Shown: piece after piece, positions 1-4,945 of the stretch
Layout of the letters: each line of letters starts with the position of its first letter
How positions within the stretch are numbered: the stretch's first letter is position 1
From: Desulfobacteria bacterium
Lineage (GTDB): Bacteria > Desulfobacterota > Desulfobacteria > Desulfobacterales > C00003060
NCBI GenBank assembly: GCA_030145035.1
Contig: JAQYWL010000186.1
Coordinates: forward strand, 1-5,055
Length of the DNA stretch: 5,055 bases
Direction: 5' to 3'
Translations under genes and position numbers: made by a program
The notes under the pieces: model-generated
What the model saw: the letters and a program-made list of their open reading frames with translations, nothing else
Databases searched by the model: none
Told to the model about the DNA's origin: nothing

Positions 1-1
1 C

Positions 2-319
2 GAAAAGCTTCTGGGAACCCCGCTAGACGAGGAAATTGAAGCTCTTGCTTCAAGAGAGCTTTCCGCCATGGAAGCTTACAACCGCATGATGGAAGACCCT
101 GAAACCTTTCTGGTCAGCTTCCCAGAATTCAAAGAGCAATATGAGTGGGACCTACAGCAACGAAGGCAAGCAAAAGAGAAGAGAGCCGAGTTAGCTCAAA
201 TGGAGATGGGATTCTTCCAGGCTTCTCTTCCCAACGGCGAGGATGATCCCATCGTAGAAGTTACTAAGCTGGAGTTCACCAAGCCTATGACTGCTCTAGA
301 GTTGTACGAACTAGACTAG
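2..319 (+). CDS. 3' part of an unrecognised protein gene (open at the left edge)
   Basis: The reading frame is open from the first bases of the window to a TAG stop at 317-319, so the true start probably lies upstream. The ATG at 68 is only an internal candidate, because about 22 sense codons precede it without a stop and it has no clear Shine-Dalgarno sequence. The visible part is about 105 residues, strongly charged and mostly helical in appearance. It has a Glu/Lys/Arg/Gln-rich middle stretch that could form a coiled coil (around EWDLQQRRQAKEKRAELAQ) and an acidic C-terminus ending in LYELD. No catalytic motif, signal peptide or membrane segment is visible. I do not recognise the family. 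It shares orientation and phase with the following short ORF, separated by one stop codon and 51 bases. Existence as a coding region is likely from the long open phase and codon pattern; function is unknown. Confidence 0.55.
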   Translation, partial: EKLLGTPLDEEIEALASRELSAMEAYNRMMEDPETFLVSFPEFKEQYEWDLQQRRQAKEKRAELAQMEMGFFQASLPNGEDDPIVEVTKLEFTKPMTALELYELD

Positions 320-370
320 CCATCATCTGACCAAGTCCCGACAGGAAGCCGACCCAGCAAGGGCGTAGAC

Positions 371-574
371 GTGGATAGCCTTCACGGGGTCAAGTATTAC
401 TATGTGTTTGATACCGGCGAAACGAGGAAAATCTCGGAAATGCCCAAGTTCTTCAACGTCTATCTTGCTCAAAACGATGAGGGCTGGATCATTTCTTGCT
501 CATGTAAAGAAGGAGTATTTCGCAAATACAAGGCGATCTTTGATCGTATTATTACCAGTTTCCGAAGAACCTAA
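371..574 (+). CDS. Short ORF resembling the C-terminal end of a PsbP/DUF1795-like domain (probable gene fragment)
   Basis: A 67-residue ORF can start at GTG 371, with AAGGG at 359-363 seven bases upstream, and ends at TAA 572-574. The same phase is open back to the stop at 319. The protein has alternating strands (VKYYYVF, FNVYLAQNDEGWIISCSC) followed by a helix with the pattern FRKYKAIFDRIITSFR. From memory this matches the end of PsbP/DUF1795-like domains, where a line such as 'gYvitcsa...fekykpifdkIissF' closes the fold. Those domains are usually about twice this long and often sit in secreted lipoproteins. Here the N-terminal half and any signal peptide are missing. It is therefore more likely a truncated remnant, carried as the first cassette with the attC 24 bases downstream, than a complete gene. 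Family assignment is by pattern only. Confidence 0.5.
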   Translation: MDSLHGVKYYYVFDTGETRKISEMPKFFNVYLAQNDEGWIISCSCKEGVFRKYKAIFDRIITSFRRT

Positions 575-597
575 ATCCCAGAAAGAGATCGTGGGCC

Positions 598-680
598 ATC
601 TAACAACGGCCTGGAGCGGACGGCTGGGGCTTTCTGCCATCCCGGGACATCCTGCCCCGCCGCTCAGGCCCCAGTTATAT
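598..680 (+). other. attC recombination site (83 bp)
   Basis: The outer core boxes are R'' ATCTAAC at 598-604 and R' GTTATAT at 674-680. Inside them, L'' GGCCTGGAGCGG (608-619) is complementary to L' CCGCTCAGGCC (660-670), except for one extra G in L''. That single unpaired base is the extrahelical base that gives attC sites their strand polarity. The arms continue inward (GACGGCTGGGGC against GCCCCGCCGCTC), so the bottom strand can fold into a long hairpin with a loop around the CCCGGG at 641-646. It lies between the PsbP-like fragment and the membrane-protein gene, where a cassette boundary is expected. In established integron biology the exchange point falls after the G of R'. The next cassette would then begin at 675, only 17 bases before its start codon. 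Confidence 0.88.
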
Positions 681-691
681 GGGAAACTGAT

Positions 692-1147
692 ATGGAAATA
701 TTGACAGTCTTAATCGTTGACTTAGTAAAAAGATTCCGATTGCCGGAAACAATAATATTAATAGTGGGATTAGGTAGTTCAATGCTTCTACATTCGAAAT
801 ACGGTCTGGTCTTTCAATCATCTTCATCCCTATGGTATATGCAGACCATCCTAATACTATTGACAATATTGAGTATATTAATTTCATATATTCTTAAATC
901 TAAACCCTATTTGTTTAGCTACCGCAATGTGCTTCTGGATAAAAGTAATCAAATATATTGCGATCATTGTCGCAAACTGCTCTCCAAATGGCATTTTTCT
1001 CATAAGAAGCCAGAAGTAAATAGATCAGCATGGAGATGTTCAAAATGTAAAAATGAAATTTACTTAACCTCCTCTGAATCTGGCCTATATATTTCACTAG
1101 AAGAATTTATAGTTGAAAAAAACAAAGACCAAGATAGATCCATATAA
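692..1147 (+). CDS. Small two-helix membrane protein with C-terminal zinc ribbon
   Basis: A 151-residue protein starts at ATG 692 with a weak GGGA element at 681-684; the earlier ATG at 679 meets a stop after two codons. Hydrophobic helices lie at about residues 18-34 and 47-68. After KSKPYLF the remainder is soluble and polar. It holds two cysteine pairs, CDHC (90-93) and CSKC (116-119), spaced as in a treble-clef or zinc-ribbon knuckle, so it probably binds one zinc on the cytoplasmic side. The tail is Lys/Glu/Asp-rich. The architecture of two helices then a zinc ribbon recalls small membrane proteins of phage superinfection-exclusion type (SieB-like), but that is a resemblance of layout, not a recognised match. 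The gene is AT-rich compared with the flanking attC sites. It fills one cassette, and its stop codon overlaps the R'' box of the following attC, a common economy in cassettes. Confidence 0.8.
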   Translation: MEILTVLIVDLVKRFRLPETIILIVGLGSSMLLHSKYGLVFQSSSSLWYMQTILILLTILSILISYILKSKPYLFSYRNVLLDKSNQIYCDHCRKLLSKWHFSHKKPEVNRSAWRCSKCKNEIYLTSSESGLYISLEEFIVEKNKDQDRSI

Positions 1148-1282
1148 CCTTGCTGCTGCAGTGGACGGCGCAAAAACGGCGCCGCCCCTGACACCGCTTC
1201 GCGGCTACGCCCTTTGTCACGGTAGATGCCTTCAGCATCTCCCGCGCCCAAAGGGTGCAGCTTATCTCGCAGCCCGTTATCC
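1142..1282 (+). other. attC recombination site, long form (141 bp)
   Basis: R'' ATATAAC at 1142-1148 overlaps the TAA stop of the upstream gene, and R' GTTATCC lies at 1276-1282. Next to R'' is TTGCTGCTGCAGTGG; next to R' are GTGCAGC (1255-1261) and CGCAGCCC (1268-1275), which pair with it in two pieces. TGCAGC pairs with GCTGCA and GCAGC with GCTGC, leaving about nine extra bases in the L' side. The interior has its own hairpins, including AGATGC/GCATCT around a CTTCA loop (1224-1240), TGACA/TGTCA (1189-1218) and GACGGCG/CGCC elements. The length of 141 bp is at the top of the classical attC range. It sits exactly between two unrelated genes, and the R' box lies 26 bases before the next start codon. 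Pairing is less regular than at 598-680. Confidence 0.75.
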
Positions 1283-1307
1283 CTGAAAAGCATTCGTATG
1301 AGGAATT

Positions 1308-2285
1308 ATGGCAACCCAAAAACAGCCAACACGTAATGAAATCAAAGACGCAATTTTGCGTTCTGGCTATCTTCTTGAAACACGTATCGAAAAACTTCTC
1401 CGCGAAGAATGGGGATTCGTTGAAGCAAATTCCGTATACCTCGATTCCATTACAGGCAAAACTCGTGAACTTGATATTTACAGCCTGAGAGCAGATAAAG
1501 CCGGGCCAGATGAATTTGATTTTTTATTCACGTCATTACTCATAGAATGCATTAATAATCCATACCCACTTATATGCTTCACAAAAGAACCATTAATGGA
1601 TTTTTTGCACCATGAAAATGTTAAACTAGCCGGATTACCCGGCAAAATTCTCGAAGCAGCAATTCCGAAGAAAAAGGCAGAAAGTGACAACACTGGAAAG
1701 CAAGATGAGGAGACTTGGCTAGGGCTCGCTTATTATCTTGGAATGGAGAAGTATCATCACTATTGCAAAGGAAAAATTGCTACGCAGTATTGCTCGGTAG
1801 CACCAAAAAAATCAAGGAACAAGAAAGAGTGGATAGCATTACATGAAGGTAATCATTTTGATTCATTTCGGAAGCTAATGGAAGTAACAGAATACCATAT
1901 AAATAAATATTACGATGACTGGTCCTTTAGCGATGAAAAAGAAAAGTTGAATTTAACATTCTACTACCCCGTTCTTGTTGTTCAAGGTGAACTACTTGAA
2001 GCAACACCAACCACGAGAACTGTTTCACTACGAAAATCAAACCATTTGCAATTTCAATGTTCAGCTATTTTCAACAATCGCGAAATTGGGTACCAAATCG
2101 ATATTGTCCAAGAAAAATATTTCAAAAAGTATCTCGAACAAATTGAAAAAGAAACCATGAAAACAACTCGTCTATTAAGACGAAGACACAAGGTGATTAG
2201 AATTTCTATGGATAAAATCATCGAACTTGCAAAAAAAGAAAAATCACCTGAAAGGATTCGATCTGCTTTCGACTTCGAAACTTAA
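1308..2285 (+). CDS. PD-(D/E)XK-like nuclease-fold protein with substituted catalytic lysine
   Basis: 325 residues, starting at ATG 1308 with GAGGA at 1300-1304. The N-terminal third has the order typical of restriction-endonuclease-like folds. A helix holds E24/E28 (LETRIEKLL), then GFVEANSVYLD, then RELDIYS with D56, then a hydrophobic strand LLIECINN with E80, then PYPLICFTK. In related proteins the last motif reads like IEC-K-NN, with D, E and K chelating metal and activating water. Here the lysine position (82) is isoleucine. It is either inactive as a nuclease, uses another lysine such as K93, or belongs to a divergent subgroup. The middle is Lys/Asp-rich. The C-terminal part has a beta stretch (FYYPVLVVQGELLEA), then a basic helix (KETMKTTRLLRRRHK), possibly for nucleic-acid contact. 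It is the single gene of its cassette, AT-rich, with no visible promoter. Fold assignment is good; substrate and role are unknown. Confidence 0.85.
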   Translation: MATQKQPTRNEIKDAILRSGYLLETRIEKLLREEWGFVEANSVYLDSITGKTRELDIYSLRADKAGPDEFDFLFTSLLIECINNPYPLICFTKEPLMDFLHHENVKLAGLPGKILEAAIPKKKAESDNTGKQDEETWLGLAYYLGMEKYHHYCKGKIATQYCSVAPKKSRNKKEWIALHEGNHFDSFRKLMEVTEYHINKYYDDWSFSDEKEKLNLTFYYPVLVVQGELLEATPTTRTVSLRKSNHLQFQCSAIFNNREIGYQIDIVQEKYFKKYLEQIEKETMKTTRLLRRRHKVIRISMDKIIELAKKEKSPERIRSAFDFET

Positions 2286-2314
2286 TTAATGTAAAGGTAC
2301 TAATTCTCAAAAAG

Positions 2315-2439
2315 GGATAACAACGCCATTCACTCAGATGGGCAGGGTCGTGCGGTTTGAAGTTTTATACCAGTTTTTATGTTTACTTGCCATTTATAAA
2401 GGCCTATTTCCCCTGCCCCCTGGTGATGGCGAGCGAACC
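2315..2439 (+). other. attC-like site with degraded R' box
   Basis: R'' GGATAAC (2315-2321) is followed by L'' CGCCATTCAC (2324-2333). L' GTGATGGCG (2423-2431) pairs with this apart from one unpaired base, again the extrahelical-base pattern of attC. A second pairing lies further in, GGGCAGGG (2340-2347) against CCCTGCCC (2411-2418), leaving a large AT-rich terminal loop. At the expected R' position the sequence is GAACCCC (2433-2439) instead of GTTATCC, so the essential GTT is missing. It lies just after the stop of the upstream gene and before the next start, as a cassette boundary should. I read it as an attC whose R' box has mutated. It may no longer be a good integrase substrate. Confidence 0.6.
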
Positions 2440-2490
2440 CCTTGATGATGACTAAATATGCCCCATCCTCTTGGTGGTGCCTCAATGTCA

Positions 2491-2495
2491 TAGGA
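2491..2495 (+). promoter_or_regulatory. Ribosome binding site deciding the 2501 start
   Basis: TAGGA followed by AAACG leads to ATG 2501 at normal spacing. The in-frame TTG at 2471 has no such element, so ATG 2501 is preferred and the protein is 260 rather than 270 residues. Confidence 0.6.
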
Positions 2496-2500
2496 AAACG

Positions 2501-3283
2501 ATGACGGCAATTTCTTTGCAACTTTTCAAGACATCAGCTCTTCGGAACCTCCAAAGCTATCCGAGGTGTTTAGAGTTTTGGTGGCCCATCATTGATGCCA
2601 GATCGGGACGGTATCAAGCAACTGCTGAGGATCTCCTGCTAAACCCTGTGTTCCGTTGGGTGTTTCTCAACCGCTCTGATAAGCTGGAGGCATTTGAGAA
2701 CCAAATCTCATTGCTGGAATCCGCACTCGGAGTCGGCCAATTGCGAACATTTTACGATCAACTGCTCCAGGACGTATCCAGCCACCCGATTGAGAACTAC
2801 GCCCACAACCGCCTCTTATCTGCGATGACCGAGATTCGTGCGATATTGCGTCTTTCCTCTGAGGGCTACATCATCACCTTGGTACCCCGTTGTGAGGGGC
2901 AGAAAACTCCAGACTTTAAGGCAGACAAGGGTCTGCACTCTTATTTGGTCGAAGTCAAATACATACGGCCTCCAGATAAACTCGAAGAATATCTTTTACG
3001 TTGGTGGCAGGCTAAAAAGGAAGTCAGAAAATCGATTCCTCTGGGCCTACTTCCCCATCTGAAGTTTGAGTGGTCCTCTGTAGAGTCGCGCGATGAGCTC
3101 TCGCAGGACGAGATTGCGAGCCTTAAAACCTTCTTTACAACGGTGCTTCAACAGCCTGAGCTATCTCGCGACCTTACGACAGGTAATAGTAGGGGACGTC
3201 CATTGGTTTATTGGTTTAATAAGTTTATCCAGGGGCCAAATTTAAAGATTCCAATAAACCAATGTCCCTCAGGCCCCGTGTGA
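2501..3283 (+). CDS. PD-(D/E)XK family nuclease with a repeat-derived C-terminus
   Basis: 260 residues from ATG 2501. The catalytic core is easy to read: a helix with E111 (MTEIRAILRL), then GYIITLVP, then KTPDF with D138, then YLVEVKYI with E151 and K153. D138, E151 and K153 form the metal and catalytic set of the PD-(D/E)XK superfamily, so it should cut nucleic acid using Mg2+ (family knowledge). About 100 mainly helical residues precede the core and may give specificity or oligomerisation. After the core come a basic helix (RWWQAKKEVRK) and an acidic helical part. From about residue 231 (base 3192) the coding sequence runs through a palindromic element, so the last 30 residues are probably not ancestral and the native C-terminus has been lost or replaced. 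Base composition is more GC-rich than the previous cassette. The target is unknown; defence or mobile-element roles are both possible. Confidence 0.82.
   Translation: MTAISLQLFKTSALRNLQSYPRCLEFWWPIIDARSGRYQATAEDLLLNPVFRWVFLNRSDKLEAFENQISLLESALGVGQLRTFYDQLLQDVSSHPIENYAHNRLLSAMTEIRAILRLSSEGYIITLVPRCEGQKTPDFKADKGLHSYLVEVKYIRPPDKLEEYLLRWWQAKKEVRKSIPLGLLPHLKFEWSSVESRDELSQDEIASLKTFFTTVLQQPELSRDLTTGNSRGRPLVYWFNKFIQGPNLKIPINQCPSGPV
3192..3268 (+). repeat. Palindromic REP/MITE-like element inside the 3' end of the nuclease gene
   Basis: CATTGGTTTATTGG (3201-3214) is exactly repeated in inverse as CCAATAAACCAATG (3251-3264), a 14-bp perfect stem. Outer GGGAC (3193-3197) and TCCC (3265-3268) extend it past a short bulge. 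The 36-base loop contains further short AT-rich pairings. Single palindromes of this type are typical of REP or MITE sequences scattered through intergenic regions. Here it is read through as codons 231 onward of the nuclease gene. Confidence 0.75.
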
Positions 3284-3316
3284 CAGGGCGTTGGGGTCTG
3301 GATATGGCAGATTGAC

Positions 3317-3343
3317 AAGGGTCAAAAGTAGACTTGACCCCTT
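3317..3343 (+). repeat. REP-like imperfect palindrome
   Basis: AAGGGTCAA (3317-3325) pairs with TTGACCCCTT (3334-3343) with one bulged C; AAGTAGAC lies in the loop. Its outer arms share the GGGTCA/TGACCC signature with the larger hairpin at 4896-4945. A second small hairpin follows directly, CCTTTC/GAAAGG around TTTCA (3340-3356). There is no T-tract, so this is not an obvious intrinsic terminator. Confidence 0.6.
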
Positions 3344-3633
3344 TCTTTCAGAAAGGCAAAGGGATACAAGGCCCCGCATACCTTGCAACTCAAGTGGTAA
3401 AGGACATAAGTAATCAGCTGTTATCTAATTCATTTTCCAGAATTATTTTAAACCTCGATTCAATAATAGAAAAAACTAATGCAAAAGTCCAAAATATTCG
3501 ACTAGATCAACTCGTCATCAACTTAGAAGTTAGAGGGGATGTGGGCTTTACACTTGTAGGTCAAGCATCTTCTGGAGTAAAGGGTACGATTCAGGTTACT
3601 CTTAAACCGAGGATTGTTAATGACTCCATTTGA
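3334..3633 (+). CDS. Small beta-rich protein, possibly Trypco2-like; start uncertain
   Basis: The frame is open from a TGA at 3313-3315 to TGA 3631-3633. The first in-frame start codon is TTG 3334, which lies inside the REP-like palindrome, so residues 1 to about 20 (TPFFQKGKGIQGPAYLA) look like translated repeat and leader sequence. GTG 3394 gives a more natural 79-residue protein, though neither start has a strong ribosome site. The likely real domain begins with a helix (VVKDISNQLLSNSF) and ends in strands: IRLDQLVINLEVRG, VGFTLVGQASSGVKG, TIQVTLKPR. This short helix followed by strands ending in 'vtLkP' resembles trypsin-co-occurring domain 2 (Trypco2), a small domain encoded beside peptidases. 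The match is from memory and tentative. It overlaps the following metallopeptidase gene by 14 bases, so the two are translationally coupled and probably work together. Confidence 0.6.
   Translation: MTPFFQKGKGIQGPAYLATQVVKDISNQLLSNSFSRIILNLDSIIEKTNAKVQNIRLDQLVINLEVRGDVGFTLVGQASSGVKGTIQVTLKPRIVNDSI
3609..3613 (+). promoter_or_regulatory. Ribosome binding site of the metallopeptidase gene
   Basis: GAGGA lies seven to eight bases before ATG 3620, inside the end of the preceding gene. It favours ATG 3620 over the in-frame TTG at 3614 and supports coupled translation of the two overlapping genes. Confidence 0.6.
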
Positions 3634-4802
3634 GCTTCTTTATCAAATACAGCTTAAAAGAGGCTCTCTATGTGGCCTAAAACGTTCATTTGAAGATTCC
3701 CTATACCGACATCTTCTTGCTCTCATATCCTCTGGCAATAAGCTTTCACAAGATGAAGAAAGCTATATTGCGCGTTATGAAGAGGCCGAGGAGATTTGTA
3801 AGATAGATGGTGTTCCAATTACGCAATCCCGTTGTGACTATGTCGAACTCAAAGATATCAAAGAACAGCTTGATTATGCTATTTCCAAGACAAAGTTTAA
3901 GCCTATATCAGGACTTTTTGTGGGAACAATCGAATCATTTGATCCGAATGCATTCATCGTACCCGCTGCCCAGCCGGACAAGTATCTCGTCCTCCTGCAC
4001 TCAGGCTTGATGAGTGTTATCACAAGCTTGAGCACCGTTATCGCATACTCGTCAATTCTTAAGCATTCCTGTATCATACAAGGCGTCGATTACGATCGAA
4101 TGAAACAAGCAAAAGGTTTTTTTGTTGATGCTATAAAAAAATATCTTCTTTTTATAACGGAGGAGGAAAACTTTGATGTTATCTCATTAGCTTACGAGAG
4201 GGATCGTTTACATTTCGCCAGACAACTTGATCAATCGGCAAAAAGATTTGTTCTCGGCCATGAGTATAGCCACTTGCTTCTTGGTCACCTTACCAGTCCC
4301 GGCTCCAACGAGTGTAATTTAATAAATCTTGACTTCGTTGCACGCCTCGGTGATTGGAGATACTGGCGAAGCAACATGGTTAATCTCGGCCAAGAGTTTG
4401 AGGCTGACACTTTTTTGTTATTTCCTTAGTATTCTTTTTGGGCAAGGTGATATGGTTGATGATAATGACGCTTTTCTCGGTAGTGTTATAACGGCATGGA
4501 AAGGTTTTTTGTTGGTTTTCGAGATTTTTGGCATGTATGATCGAATATTCCATAAGTCTCAACGTGAATTCATGCCTCGTTGGAATCACCCGCCACCGAC
4601 TGATCGTGAAGGTATTCTGATGAACTTCACTGAAGAACGCGTTGGTCGATCGTTCATGCAGGACTTAATGGATATTCGTTATAGCATACGCAATGCTGTT
4701 GCAGAACTTTGGGCACTATCATCTGAAGAAGTTAAGCAAATAATGGAAGCAAATTCTGAAAGAATAAAGACTCTTCAAGGAAAGCTCAATAATAGAGAAT
4801 AG
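3620..4802 (+). pseudogene. HExxH zinc metallopeptidase, M48-like, split by a +1 frameshift in a T6 run
   Basis: The first frame runs from ATG 3620 to a TAG at 4427-4429; the second continues the protein to TAG 4800-4802. Skipping one T in the run 4411-4416 joins them into a 393-residue protein. HEYSH at residues 214-218 supplies two zinc-binding histidines and the catalytic Glu215. QEFEAD (258-263) supplies the third ligand, E259 of an ExxxD motif. Beyond the shift, HPPPTDR (323-329) fits the HPP..R element found near the end of M48-type peptidases. These motifs fall in different frames, which shows that the two ORFs are one gene. The N-terminal 100 residues are helical and charged. A segment FIVPAAQPDKYLVLLHSGL precedes a hydrophobic helix, followed by a long insert before HEYSH. 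No signal peptide is seen, so the protein is probably cytoplasmic. The break follows the third ligand directly, so the short product would lack the end of the fold. A recent mutation, sequencing error or slippage could explain it. Confidence 0.82.
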
Positions 4803-4811
4803 GAAGATGAT

Positions 4812-4859
4812 ACCCAACCAGTCGTTCCAGCGGTCAAGCCGCTGAACTCTGCGTTCGTG
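4812..4859 (+). other. attC recombination site, very compact (48 bp)
   Basis: R'' ACCCAAC (4812-4818) and R' GTTCGTG (4853-4859) bracket the arms GTTCCAGCGG (4823-4832) and CCGCTGAAC (4839-4847). The arms pair perfectly except for one extra C in the first, the extrahelical base. The loop is only about six bases. The inner sequence GTCGTTCCAGCGG...CCGCTGAACTC is close to the form of short attC sites in classical resistance cassettes. It begins nine bases after the peptidase stop codon and closes that cassette. Confidence 0.85.
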
Positions 4860-4882
4860 ATTATGGATAAACATAAATGCCT

Positions 4883-4889
4883 AGGAGGG
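4883..4889 (+). promoter_or_regulatory. Strong Shine-Dalgarno sequence without a usable start (interrupted cassette)
   Basis: AGGAGGG stands 24 bases after the attC, where a cassette gene's ribosome site would be. No ATG, GTG or TTG follows at working distance. Instead a TAA and then the hairpin at 4896 begin immediately. A tiny frame from ATG 4863 (MDKHKCLGGS, stop 4893-4895) covers this site but is not convincing as a gene; at most it could be a leader. I infer that the element at 4896 cut the cassette's gene away from its ribosome site. Confidence 0.4.
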
Positions 4890-4895
4890 TCATAA

Positions 4896-4945
4896 GGGTC
4901 AGGTCTCAACATTTGACATCTATGTTGAAAGTTGAGACCTGACCC
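4896..4945 (+). repeat. REP-like long hairpin (15-bp perfect stem)
   Basis: GGGTCAGGTCTCAAC (4896-4910) is repeated exactly in inverse as GTTGAGACCTGACCC (4931-4945). Most of the 20-base loop also pairs (TTTGACAT against ATGTTGAA, with wobble pairs), giving almost 25 paired positions. GGGTCAGGTCT palindromes of this type are familiar as dispersed REP-like units in many bacterial genomes, often moved by REP-associated Y1 transposases (established for REPs in general; not shown here). No transposase is in the window. Confidence 0.8.

Noticed and set aside
322..368. Possible earlier attC between the first two ORFs (ATCTGAC ... GGGCGTAGAC)
   Set aside because: The ends faintly resemble R'' and a GCGTTAGAC-type R' lacking one T, but the inner arms do not pair convincingly.
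402..704. Plus-strand ORF of 100 codons
   Set aside because: It runs through the PsbP-like fragment in another frame and then through the whole attC hairpin; the composition is not protein-like.
675..887. Minus-strand hydrophobic ORF of 70 codons
   Set aside because: It lies opposite the two transmembrane helices of the 692-1147 gene; its hydrophobicity mirrors the AT-rich helix codons, and no ribosome site is present.
1060..1319. Two minus-strand ORFs (77 and 70 codons) across the attC at 1142-1282
   Set aside because: Open only because the GC-rich folded site lacks stops; both overlap real coding sequence on the other strand without ribosome sites.
3340..3356. Intrinsic terminator at CCTTTC/GAAAGG
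   Set aside because: The stem is short and rich in A-T pairs, and no run of T follows; it also lies within the open frame of the next gene.
4329..4428. Start of the second peptidase frame at 4329 as an independent gene
   Set aside because: Its first 30 residues are an out-of-frame reading of the peptidase; similarity to the family resumes only after the T6 run, so the frame is the continuation of the 3620 gene.
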